From Chitinimonas prasina (GTDB lineage Bacteria > Pseudomonadota > Gammaproteobacteria > Burkholderiales > Chitinimonadaceae): 64,000 nt of DNA. The notes below the pieces were generated by a model, which was not told the origin of the DNA, did no database searches, and was given only the letters and a program-made list of their open reading frames with translations. Positions 18,480 to 26,187 of the stretch are shown here, piece by piece. Location of the stretch: positions 511,280-575,279 of the forward strand of contig NZ_BSOG01000002.1 in assembly GCF_030160395.1 (NCBI RefSeq). Direction: 5' to 3'. Position 1 is the stretch's first letter, and every line of letters starts with the position of its first letter. The translations under genes were made by a program, and so were the position numbers.

Positions 18480-18812
18480 CTACAGCCCGCCAGGCGGCAA
18501 GAGAGCCTCAGCTGATTCTGGCGCCAATCCGGTCTGCACCTGCTGCTCCAGCATATGGATGAAAGCCAGCAACTCCGCCACCGCACGATATAGTTCTGCA
18601 GGAATGTGCTGATCGAGGTCCACCTGCATCAGCAGCGTTACCAGCTCAGGCGACTCATGGATATAAACACCGGCTTCCCTGGCTTTTTCGATGATGGTTT
18701 CTGCCAGCAGGCCACGGCCCTTGGCGACCACCCTAGGCGCTTGGCTGCCCTCCCGATAGGCCAAGGCAACCGCTTCCTGCTGAGGCGCACGGCGGAACCG
18801 ACTAACTTCCAT
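18480..18812 (-). CDS. FlhB-like C-terminal domain protein (soluble FlhX/FlhB2 type)
   Basis: The 110 residues match only the cytoplasmic C-terminal domain of FlhB, the substrate-specificity switch of flagellar type III export: AVALAYREG, APRVVAKGRGLLAETI, then IPAELYRAVAELLAFIHML. Membrane segments are absent. The autocleavage motif NPTH of FlhB is replaced by QQEA, so self-cleavage is not expected. It overlaps fliK by 11 bases. This pairing with fliK suggests a role in hook-length control or export switching; that is inference. Confidence 0.85.
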   Translation of the reverse strand: MEVSRFRRAPQQEAVALAYREGSQAPRVVAKGRGLLAETIIEKAREAGVYIHESPELVTLLMQVDLDQHIPAELYRAVAELLAFIHMLEQQVQTGLAPESAEALLPPGGL

Positions 18813-19968
18813 CGTCAGTCTCCAACGCCACCTGATTCGCAGTCAGTTCAAGCCCCGCTGCATCAAGCTGGGCCTGCAACTGCGACTGCGCTCCCCTGAT
18901 GCGTTCTGCCGTCGCCACCTCTGCCACCCTGAAGCCCACCTCGACCCGGGTCTTGTCCGACAGGCTGATGAGGATATCCACATGGCCCAGATGCGGCAGC
19001 ACCATTTCCAGCCGGGTATGCCAGATCTTGCCCTGGGCGCCCTCCTCCTGGCTGCGGTTGCCGCCGTCTTCTTCCACTTCCCAGCGCAGCGGCTGGCCCG
19101 GCCATGCCTGCCCCATCCAGACCACCTGGCGCTGATCCAGCGCCTGCAACTGTTGCTGCACCAATTGGCGTGCTGCTGCAGGCATATTGTCGAGCTCGCC
19201 ATTGCCGGACTCTGCAGCCTCCTGCGCCAACAGCTCAGCCCCTGTTCTATTGAGCTCCTGCTCTTGCTCGGGTAGCGCCAGAGTATTGGCACGGCCTTCC
19301 AGTACGGGCCTGGCCAAGCGCTCGGCCTCTGCCTTAGCCTCGGGCCTGGAAGCGCCTGCTTCAAGCCATTTGGCTGGCGGCTCCTGCTGCAACTGGCTTA
19401 ATGGTCTTTTTCCACCGGCCCACTCTGCCACATGCGACTCATAGAACAAGCCACTGGCCGACAGCACCTGCTTGAGGGTCTCGGCCAGCTTCACTGTTTC
19501 TGGCTTGGCTTCCGTAAACAAGGGATTGGCGCGGGCAAGCGCCTGGGCATCCTGGGTGGCATCGTCCTGATTGCCTGTACCGGTAATCAGATTGCCGATA
19601 AACCGGGCGGTCGGGCTCAGTTCCACATCGACCGACTGGTTGTTAGCAACAGGCTGCGGCAGCGGCGCCGACTCGGCATTACCACGCTGCAGTAGAAAAC
19701 TCAGGCGAGGCGAGTTGCTCACCACCCGCATATCCAACTCTTCGCCCGCTTCCGTATTGCGCGGCAGATTCAAATCCAGCAACTGGTCCTTCACCAGCAC
19801 TGCAAATCGGCCAGTAGGCAGTTGGCTGGTTACCAACGCACGCACCTGCTCACCCACGGTGAATAGCTGCTGTATCTCCTGTATGGCATCGACCACCTGC
19901 ACCAGAGATTGCTCTGGCGCGCGGATATAGGCTTGCAGCTGGCTGGCGACAGCATTGGCGGGAATCAT
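18802..19968 (-). CDS. fliK: Flagellar hook-length control protein FliK family
   Basis: FliK measures hook length and triggers the export switch. The C-terminal 110 residues (LEMVLPHLGHVDILISLSD, VEVGFRVAEVATAERIR, LQAQLDAAGL) fit the Flg_hook domain. The N-terminal two thirds are low in pattern and Gln/Ala/Glu-rich, as usual for FliK. The 388 residues are ordinary. The first 60 residues contain an OB-like segment (GRFAVLVKDQLLDLNLP). Paired with the flhB-like gene; since a main fliK usually sits with fliE-R, this may be a second FliK-type protein. Confidence 0.8.
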   Translation of the reverse strand: MIPANAVASQLQAYIRAPEQSLVQVVDAIQEIQQLFTVGEQVRALVTSQLPTGRFAVLVKDQLLDLNLPRNTEAGEELDMRVVSNSPRLSFLLQRGNAESAPLPQPVANNQSVDVELSPTARFIGNLITGTGNQDDATQDAQALARANPLFTEAKPETVKLAETLKQVLSASGLFYESHVAEWAGGKRPLSQLQQEPPAKWLEAGASRPEAKAEAERLARPVLEGRANTLALPEQEQELNRTGAELLAQEAAESGNGELDNMPAAARQLVQQQLQALDQRQVVWMGQAWPGQPLRWEVEEDGGNRSQEEGAQGKIWHTRLEMVLPHLGHVDILISLSDKTRVEVGFRVAEVATAERIRGAQSQLQAQLDAAGLELTANQVALETDDGS

Positions 19969-20022
19969 GTTGGCTCCCGATGCGGATTGGGGTGCCTGGA
20001 GAAAGCCGGCATCACGATGTCA

Positions 20023-20397
20023 TCAAGGTCGCTGAGAGGCGCGATACAAGGCAACAATCAACTCTGCCTCCCCGCGCGATATGCCGCAACTGGCGGCTAC
20101 GGCGGCAGAATCCAGCCCTTTCTGGGCCAGCTTCAGCGCCTGACCATAGGCCGATTCGCTTTCCGGTGGCGCGGTCACCGGCTCATCTTCCTCCAGCCTG
20201 GCACGCAATCCGGCCACCTCACGCTTGAGCGCCACCATTTCGTCACGAAGCCATTCCTGCTCGGCTTCCAGTGCATGGGTCAAATGAGGTTTATGCTGCT
20301 CACGGCGCAGCCGCAACAACACGACGGCCAAACCCGCCGCCAACAGCAGCAGGCCCGCGATCAGCAGCGATTGCCAGCTAAGAAAGATGCCATTCAT
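20023..20397 (-). CDS. DUF2802 family membrane-anchored protein
   Basis: A 124-residue protein. One N-terminal transmembrane helix (about residues 10-28, LLIAGLLLLAAGLAVVLL) is followed by a coiled-coil region (about 42-70) and a C-terminal domain (YGQALKLAQKGLDSAAVAAS CGISRGEAELIVAL, two adjoining strings) that matches the DUF2802 pattern and resembles a helix-turn-helix. Function is not established. DUF2802 genes recur near flagellar loci in beta- and gammaproteobacteria, consistent with its place between fliT and fliK. Confidence 0.8.
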   Translation of the reverse strand: MNGIFLSWQSLLIAGLLLLAAGLAVVLLRLRREQHKPHLTHALEAEQEWLRDEMVALKREVAGLRARLEEDEPVTAPPESESAYGQALKLAQKGLDSAAVAASCGISRGEAELIVALYRASQRP

Positions 20398-20434
20398 GAG
20401 CCTGCTCCGTCAGAACGGCCACAACATAAACTCA

Positions 20435-20773
20435 CTAACCGCCGTAAGCCCTCAGCAAGCGGTTGGATTTTTGTTTGGCGCCATCTATGTCCTGCAATAT
20501 CCGACCTAGCTCGTCCCGCCACGCATCGATACGGCTGTAGGCTTCCTCGTGTGCTTCACGCACGGCACTCAAGCGAGCGGCAAGTTCTGCCGCCACCGTT
20601 GCCGGCAGCTGCGCAGCCGGTGGATTCACCTGGGCAAAAGCTTCCGTTGCCGCTGTTTGCACCTGTATGGCATCCACAACCTCATCCCACTGCTCGGCAC
20701 GGGCTAGCGCCAGCAGTTGCTGGGTGGTTGCCGCCAGCGCTTCCAGGCGCGACAGTAGCTCAGACACGACCAT
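20435..20773 (-). CDS. fliT: Flagellar export chaperone FliT family
   Basis: Small (112 residues), almost entirely helical protein directly downstream of fliS with a 14-base overlap. This size, position and composition fit FliT, the chaperone of the filament cap FliD. Sequence support is modest: helical repeats such as LLALARAEQWDEVVDAI and the C-terminal IDGAKQKSNRLLRAYG resemble FliT-like proteins. Placement in fliD-fliS-fliT is the strongest evidence. Confidence 0.75.
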   Translation of the reverse strand: MVVSELLSRLEALAATTQQLLALARAEQWDEVVDAIQVQTAATEAFAQVNPPAAQLPATVAAELAARLSAVREAHEEAYSRIDAWRDELGRILQDIDGAKQKSNRLLRAYGG

Positions 20774-21236
20774 AACTCAGTGGCACCCGTTGCTCCGGTT
20801 TGCCCTCACTCACCTGCGGCGCAGCTGCCGCCAGCGTCGCCACACGGTTTTGTTCGATTTCTTCCCAGGCTGATTTCAACTGGTTCAACAAACCGTGTAC
20901 TTCATCCAGCGCAGCCACATCGTTACGCAGATTTGCTTCCAGCAAGCGGGCAGACATGTACTCGTACAAACCGTCCAGGTTTTCTGCCAGCTCGCCACCA
21001 GCCGTCTTGTCCAGGCTGACACGCAGTCCTTCTTCAATGATAGCGATGGCTTTGGAGATTGCTGACCCTTTGGCAGCAATCATTTCGCCGCCAATGAATG
21101 CCTTGGCTTGCAATATGGCCTTGATCGCACCGTCGTACAGCATGCAGATCAACTTGTGTGGGCTGGCGGTATCAATTTCATACTCCAGGCCACCCTTGCC
21201 ATAGGCATCAAGCGCGTTACGTATCGGGGTTGCCAT
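20760..21236 (-). CDS. fliS: Flagellin export chaperone FliS
   Basis: FliS binds the C-terminus of flagellin and prevents premature polymerisation in the cytoplasm. Diagnostic stretches are ALDAYGKGGLEYEIDTASPH, KLICMLYDGAIKAILQAKAF and LDGLYEYMSARLLEANLRND. At 158 residues it has a C-terminal extension of about 25 residues compared with typical FliS. It lies 29 bp after fliD and overlaps fliT. Confidence 0.95.
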   Translation of the reverse strand: MATPIRNALDAYGKGGLEYEIDTASPHKLICMLYDGAIKAILQAKAFIGGEMIAAKGSAISKAIAIIEEGLRVSLDKTAGGELAENLDGLYEYMSARLLEANLRNDVAALDEVHGLLNQLKSAWEEIEQNRVATLAAAAPQVSEGKPEQRVPLSYGRV

Positions 21237-21265
21237 CTATTGTTTCCTCAGTGCCAATGCCGATT

Positions 21266-23668
21266 CTACCTGCGATTGTTCGCAGTCAAGGCCGCGAGCT
21301 GCTGATTGAGATAGCTGCTGGTGTTCTGCAGGCTTGCAATCTGTACATCCAGCGCAGTGAACTGGGCACGATAACGCGCCTCGGTGGTGACCATGCGCCG
21401 CTCAAACCGCTCCTTCTGGTCGTCCACACCCTTGATCGCCTTACTGATGCTATCGCTACGGCCTGCCAAGGTGCCAGTCTTCGATTGTATGGAGGTCAAC
21501 AACTGATCCAGCTGGTAGGCAAAGCCACGGTTATAGGTAGCCATGCCCCGACTTGCGCCATTGGGCGATGCCAAACCGCCGCCAACCTCCAACGCCAGGC
21601 CTGTCGCCTCACCCTGCCCGGTCAACACCTGGCCCGCCCCCTGCGCCTGCACCCCGCCTATGCTACCCGCCACATCCAGGCCAGTTGTCACCCCGGCACG
21701 TACCGACAAGCCCAAGGTTTCGCGCACCGAGGGATTGGCCGAGGTAATCTCGATCGCCGAGTTGGTACCGGTATTAGCCGAGAAGAACTCCAAGCGGTTA
21801 TTGGCACTATTGTAAACCACCTTGGCACCGGCCAAGGCTGGCTCGGCATCCAGCTTGGACTGGATATGCAAAGCGAGGTCATTGCCATTGGCGTATGCCG
21901 CTGCATCAAGGGTGATGGCCGTTGCTGCACCGCCGTTGACCTTTAGCGTCAGGCTGTCATTGACGCCTGCGGTAATGGTCGACGACATCAAGGTACCGCC
22001 AAACAGGGTTGCCTGCTTGCCGGTAGTCATGCCCAGCATCGTTTGGGCATCGGCGCTGGCGGTACCAATCTCGACCTTCGACTCCTTGCCAAAACGGGTG
22101 GACGAGAATTCGAAGCGCTCAGTGACGCTATTCCACACCACCGAAGCGGTAATACCAGATGCCTTGATGCCGGTATCGCCATTGATCTTGGTCTGCATTT
22201 CAGCGGCCAAAGCACTCATGGAGCCATAGTTCTTGGCCTCCAGCGTGATATTGCCGCTGCTTTTGCCATTGATGGAAATAGTGAAGCTGCTGCTGAGCCC
22301 CGTCAGGTCGAAGTTGGTGTTGCTGACGGTGTTAGCCCGCACTATGCCCTGGGTTGCCAGATCGGTAATGATGACCGGGTAGTTGCCAGCCTGCGTGGCT
22401 GCCTTGCTGCTGATGTACTTCACCTGCTGGTCGGTAGTGGAACCATAAGCGCCAAACAGGGAGGCCACGGCGTCGGGGTTGCTGGCCAGTGCCTTGCCGA
22501 ACTTGTCGGTATCAAAGGTCATGACGCCAGCTTTATCGAAACTGATACCCACGTCCGTGAGCCGGCGCAAGTCGCCCGATCCTGCCATTACACCATTCAA
22601 TATGCCTTTCAGCTGGGTTTGTACCGACCGTATGGCCTGATCACCCTGCAAAACAGCCGCTTCCTTGCTTTTGTCATTGTAGGCAGTCAGCTCCTTGAGC
22701 TGCGCCATTAGTTCGTTGTAACCCTTAACGAACTCGCCTACCTTGTCTACTACCCCGGACGTATCGCGGCTGACGCTCAGCGAAGTCGTCTTGCCCTCGG
22801 TAGCCTTTTGCAACGTCAGGGTCACGCCAGACAGCACATCACTCACCACATTGCTAGCCTTGGTGATCTTGATGCCATCCAGGTAAAAAACCGCACTCTG
22901 GGCTTGCTGGGTCTGCGTCATGTTCTGGCCAGAACCCACAGCCAGGGTGGCGTCATAGGCCAGTTGCGACAGGCCGGCGGCATCGGTCGCATTGCCGTCA
23001 TCATCGGTCACGCTGATCTTCATTGACGCATCGGCGCCACTTTCGGTGGCCGACAGAACCAACCTGAAGCCGCCGCCATCGTTAATGATGGAGGCGGTCA
23101 CCCCTGCTTTTTTTGCATTGATGGCGTCGCGTATGCCGGAGAGTGTATTGCTGCCAGGGCCGATATCGACCTGGATGGCTGCCTGCTTGGCATTCAGCGT
23201 GAACTTGGTATCGGTAGGCTCGTAAGTGCCATCCGGATTCAGATTTGAGGGGTCAGCCGGGTCAATCTGCTCCAGCGTGCCGAACTGTATGGTCAGCTTG
23301 CCGCTACCCACCACCGAATCGATGCTCGAATAGCTGCCTGACTTGACCTTATGGCTCTGGGCGATCTGGTCGACCTTGAGCGAATAGGAGGAAGCCGTGG
23401 CGATGCTCGATACCGTCACGGTCCCTATTGTGGTGTCAGCCAGCGTTGCACTCATCTTGCGGAACTGGCTGGTTGAAGTAAGCCCGGCCACCGTCCCCTG
23501 AAAGGTGGATAGCGCACTCTTGACCGAACCCAGGGCCGTCAGCTTGGCCTCGAACTCTGCCTTCTTGAGCGCCATCTGCTTTTCAGGCATACGCTCGGCG
23601 GTCATCAGTTGGGTGATCAGACCGTTGATATCAAGACCAGATCCTACGCCCGACGTGGTGATGGCCAT
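21266..23668 (-). CDS. fliD: Filament cap protein FliD (HAP2), enlarged
   Basis: FliD caps the filament and folds incoming flagellin. The start MAITTSGVGSGLDINGLITQ with an AAGGAG site upstream fixes the ATG at 23668 (an open extension to 23713 lacks this). FliD N and C parts are at about residues 1-110 and 700-800 (LDQLLTSIQSKTGTLAGRSD, LNQQLAALTAN). The 800 residues exceed the usual 450-700. Extra mass includes two tandem flagellin-IN-like modules at about 459-550 and 567-659. Each has F-(T/x)-(I/L)-x-(V/I)-NG, an ITL strand, a long helix and an F-(E/x)-F-x-S strand ending in LG. Confidence 0.95.
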   Translation of the reverse strand: MAITTSGVGSGLDINGLITQLMTAERMPEKQMALKKAEFEAKLTALGSVKSALSTFQGTVAGLTSTSQFRKMSATLADTTIGTVTVSSIATASSYSLKVDQIAQSHKVKSGSYSSIDSVVGSGKLTIQFGTLEQIDPADPSNLNPDGTYEPTDTKFTLNAKQAAIQVDIGPGSNTLSGIRDAINAKKAGVTASIINDGGGFRLVLSATESGADASMKISVTDDDGNATDAAGLSQLAYDATLAVGSGQNMTQTQQAQSAVFYLDGIKITKASNVVSDVLSGVTLTLQKATEGKTTSLSVSRDTSGVVDKVGEFVKGYNELMAQLKELTAYNDKSKEAAVLQGDQAIRSVQTQLKGILNGVMAGSGDLRRLTDVGISFDKAGVMTFDTDKFGKALASNPDAVASLFGAYGSTTDQQVKYISSKAATQAGNYPVIITDLATQGIVRANTVSNTNFDLTGLSSSFTISINGKSSGNITLEAKNYGSMSALAAEMQTKINGDTGIKASGITASVVWNSVTERFEFSSTRFGKESKVEIGTASADAQTMLGMTTGKQATLFGGTLMSSTITAGVNDSLTLKVNGGAATAITLDAAAYANGNDLALHIQSKLDAEPALAGAKVVYNSANNRLEFFSANTGTNSAIEITSANPSVRETLGLSVRAGVTTGLDVAGSIGGVQAQGAGQVLTGQGEATGLALEVGGGLASPNGASRGMATYNRGFAYQLDQLLTSIQSKTGTLAGRSDSISKAIKGVDDQKERFERRMVTTEARYRAQFTALDVQIASLQNTSSYLNQQLAALTANNRR

Positions 23669-23737
23669 GGCAAACTCCTTACACGACTGATTGCTGAACC
23701 TGGCTTCAAGCAATATTCACGCCTGACCCAGCAATAC

Positions 23738-23761
23738 CCTGAGGGTGAAATCACCCTCAGG
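23738..23761. repeat. Perfect hairpin overlapping the flaG stop codon
   Basis: CCTGAGGGTG-AAAT-CACCCTCAGG, a 10-bp perfect stem between flaG and fliD. It includes the flaG stop codon. No U-run follows on the minus strand, so it is more likely an RNA stability or attenuation element than a full terminator. Confidence 0.55.
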
Positions 23762-24140
23762 CTTTTTCCTTGATCAGCAAGCCCTGCAGCTTGTCGATGG
23801 CTTTGGCGATCGCCAGGACTTCCTCGGTAGGAATCTGACGGACCACCTCTTCCGACTCCTTGTCGATCAACTTGACCACGGTCAGCTTGGTCGAATCATC
23901 GATGGAGAACTGCAAGGAGTTATTGAACACAGCAGAGGTCTTGTTCAGGTTCTCTACCGCATTCTTAACGTCTTCCGGGTCTATGCTGGCGCGCACAGCC
24001 TGGACTGCATCTGCGCTGACGCGTACCGCCTCTACCGCTTGCCCCGCAGAGGCAGCGTACTGGTTGCGGGCCACAGGGGCATCGGTGGTGCTGGCGCCAC
24101 CCACCAAGGTGGTGGCAGAACTCAGTGTCTGGATTTGCAT
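23757..24140 (-). CDS. flaG: FlaG family flagellar protein
   Basis: The 127-residue product (ATG 24140 with AAGGAG upstream) has the FlaG C-terminal signature: LQFSIDDSTKLTVVKLIDKE followed by EVVRQIPTEEVLAIAKAIDK. FlaG influences filament length in several polar flagellates; its mechanism is poorly known. It sits between flagellin and fliD, the usual place. Confidence 0.93.
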   Translation of the reverse strand: MQIQTLSSATTLVGGASTTDAPVARNQYAASAGQAVEAVRVSADAVQAVRASIDPEDVKNAVENLNKTSAVFNNSLQFSIDDSTKLTVVKLIDKESEEVVRQIPTEEVLAIAKAIDKLQGLLIKEKA

Positions 24141-24163
24141 GATGAATCGCTCCTTGGGCAAAC

Positions 24164-24192
24164 GCCCCGCTAGGCATAAAGCCTGGCGGGGC
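24164..24192 (-). terminator. Terminator-like hairpin between fliC2 and flaG
   Basis: GC-rich stem (GCCCCGC / GCGGGGC outer, GGC / GCC inner) 29 bases after the flagellin stop, followed on the minus strand by GTTTG. Probably a partial terminator that lets flagellin outnumber flaG-fliD messages. Confidence 0.6.
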
Positions 24193-24220
24193 ACTCACAG
24201 GCTAAGCACTAAAGCTTAGT

Positions 24221-25786
24221 TTAGCCGTTCAAGAGGCTCAACACCTGCTGCGGCAGCGCGTTGGCCTGTGCCAGCATCGCAGTACCAGCCTGTTGCAGAA
24301 TCTGCGCCTTGGTCAGGTTGGCAGTTTCCGAGGCGAAGTCTGCATCGCGAATCCGGCTACGGGCGGCGGAGAGGTTCTCCGACGACGTTTGCAGGTTCGA
24401 GATGGTCGCTTCGAAGCGGGACTGCAGTGCACCGAACTTGGCACGCTGAGCCGTGATCGCAGCAATCGCACCGTCTACCGTACGCAGGGCCTGGGTGGCA
24501 CCTTCAACGGTGGAGATGTTGATCTCCGACACTTCCTCCAGCTCCGAGGCTAGTACCGTACTGGCTTGCAAGCCCTGCGTATCGTCGTCGTCGAGGGCGC
24601 CGAGGTTCAGTTCCAGCGTAGCATCCGATTCGACCGAGAAGGACGAAGTGGAGTTCAAGGTAAGTTGACCACCGTAGGTACGGGCGTCCTCTGCCGTATC
24701 GATCACCTCACCATCGGCCACGAAGGTGCCGCCGCTGGAGATGTAACCACCGCTGATGACCTGTGCCGCAGACAGCGAAGTCAGCTTCACGGTGATGTTG
24801 CCACCAGTTGCATTTTCCAGCACCAATTCTTCACGGCTATCCGACAGCTTGGCAGTAATACCGGTCAGCGAGGACTTGTCGTTGAAGGCAGTGACAGCTT
24901 CTTGCAGGTTCAGCGTGCCGTTCTCGTTCTTGGAGATGGTGAAGCTGACCGAAGCGACCTGTTCCTTCGCCTGGTTACCCAGCACTTCCAGGGAGTAAGC
25001 ACCCGAACCAGCGGTATCGCCACTGAACTTGAAGCTGGCTGTCGTCCTGGCAGTAGCAGTCACGCCCGTACTGTCGGTCACCGCGTTGATCTTGGTGGCC
25101 AGCGAGGCAGCGGTATCACCCGTCACACCCGAGATGGTGGCCGCACCAGCGAAGCCGCGCAATTCGAAAGTACCAGCAGTCAACACCACACCACCGGAGA
25201 TATGGCCAGTACCGGAAAGATCGTAAGCCGCCACCTTATCCGAGCCCGAAGCACGGATGCTATTACCGACCTGGTAGGTACCGTATTGGTCGGTACGCAA
25301 GTTACGGGTGGTCGCCGTGATGTTCTGGTTGGCGTTAGCGCCGACCTGGAAGATGGAGGACGAGAAGGAACCGTCGAACATCTTTAGACCGTTGAACTCG
25401 GTCGTGGTGGCGAAGCGGTCCAATTCGGCAACCAGCTCGTTCACTTCGGAATTCAGTGCCTGACGGTCGGACGAGCTGTTGGTAGCGTTTGCCGACTGCA
25501 CTGCCAGTTCACGGATACGCTGCAGGATATCGCCCATCTGCTGCAGGGCGCCTTCACCGGTCTGTGCCAGCGACACACCGTCGTTGGCATTGCGGCGTGC
25601 CTGATCCATACCGCGGATCTGCGAGCTGAAGCGCTCGGAAATCGCGAGACCGGCAGCATCATCCTTGGCGCTGTTGATGCGCAAACCTGAAGACAGGCGC
25701 TGCAAGGAGGTGTTGAGCGTATTCGCCGTATTGCCCAGATTGCGCTGCGCATTCAGCGAGGGAATGTTGGTGTTGATCGTTTGCAT
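24221..25786 (-). CDS. fliC: Flagellin, main copy
   Basis: Major filament subunit candidate, 521 residues. The ends are classical: [40 protein letters not shown] and, at the C-terminus, [20 protein letters not shown] with VLSLLNG. The centre (about 180-420) has flagellin-IN-like units and is acidic near residues 360-400. A perfect sigma-28 promoter lies 75 bases upstream and the gene heads the flaG-fliD-fliS-fliT block. Codon choice looks more uniform than in fliC1 (frequent GTT, ACC, CTG), as for a highly expressed gene; this is an impression, not a count. Confidence 0.96.
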   Translation of the reverse strand: MQTINTNIPSLNAQRNLGNTANTLNTSLQRLSSGLRINSAKDDAAGLAISERFSSQIRGMDQARRNANDGVSLAQTGEGALQQMGDILQRIRELAVQSANATNSSSDRQALNSEVNELVAELDRFATTTEFNGLKMFDGSFSSSIFQVGANANQNITATTRNLRTDQYGTYQVGNSIRASGSDKVAAYDLSGTGHISGGVVLTAGTFELRGFAGAATISGVTGDTAASLATKINAVTDSTGVTATARTTASFKFSGDTAGSGAYSLEVLGNQAKEQVASVSFTISKNENGTLNLQEAVTAFNDKSSLTGITAKLSDSREELVLENATGGNITVKLTSLSAAQVISGGYISSGGTFVADGEVIDTAEDARTYGGQLTLNSTSSFSVESDATLELNLGALDDDDTQGLQASTVLASELEEVSEINISTVEGATQALRTVDGAIAAITAQRAKFGALQSRFEATISNLQTSSENLSAARSRIRDADFASETANLTKAQILQQAGTAMLAQANALPQQVLSLLNG

Positions 25787-25860
25787 GGTCGTCTATCTCC
25801 ATGGGAGGTTGCGTTTTCTTCAGGCCCGCGGAACCCTCGCAGCGCTGAATCCTGACTCAC

Positions 25861-25887
25861 TTATCGGCCTGCGCTGAGAAAACTTTA
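25861..25887 (-). promoter_or_regulatory. Sigma-28 (FliA) promoter of fliC
   Basis: On the minus strand TAAAGTTT, exactly 11 bases, then GCCGATAA: a full match to the class-3 flagellar consensus. The -10 box ends 75 bases before the ATG. Confidence 0.93.
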
Positions 25888-26187
25888 GCGAAAGTCGATT
25901 TAGCTCATTGCTGCTGGGCTGAAGCGGAACATCCCTTGCCGCCCGGCCACTGCCTGCACTTGCGAACTGGATATCGTCAGCCCAGCACGATACTTGAGGC
26001 GTAAATGCAGAAAATCTAATTTACCTCTCACTTCCCAATCAAAGCCAGACGGTTACAAAGCCCTTGCCGGCAGCGGCATGCAGCCGTGTTTAAGCCCGAC
26101 AAGAACTTGCTTGTCGGTACGCTTAACGCTCTATGCGCATTGCATATGTAAGAATAAGTCATTGAGTTTTATTGGTATTTACCTGGC
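25888..26187. other. Divergent intergenic region between fliC and the NOX gene
   Basis: 300 bp. It contains a perfect 8-bp hairpin (CCGACAAG-AACTTG-CTTGTCGG, 26096-26117) in front of the NOX gene, and AT-rich sequence from about 26140 to 26180 where the NOX promoter probably lies. No open frame of note. Confidence 0.4.

Noticed and set aside
18802-19968. Frameshift between fliK and the flhB-like gene
   Set aside because: The 11-base overlap joins two complete proteins, each with its own start and stop; no sign of a broken single gene.
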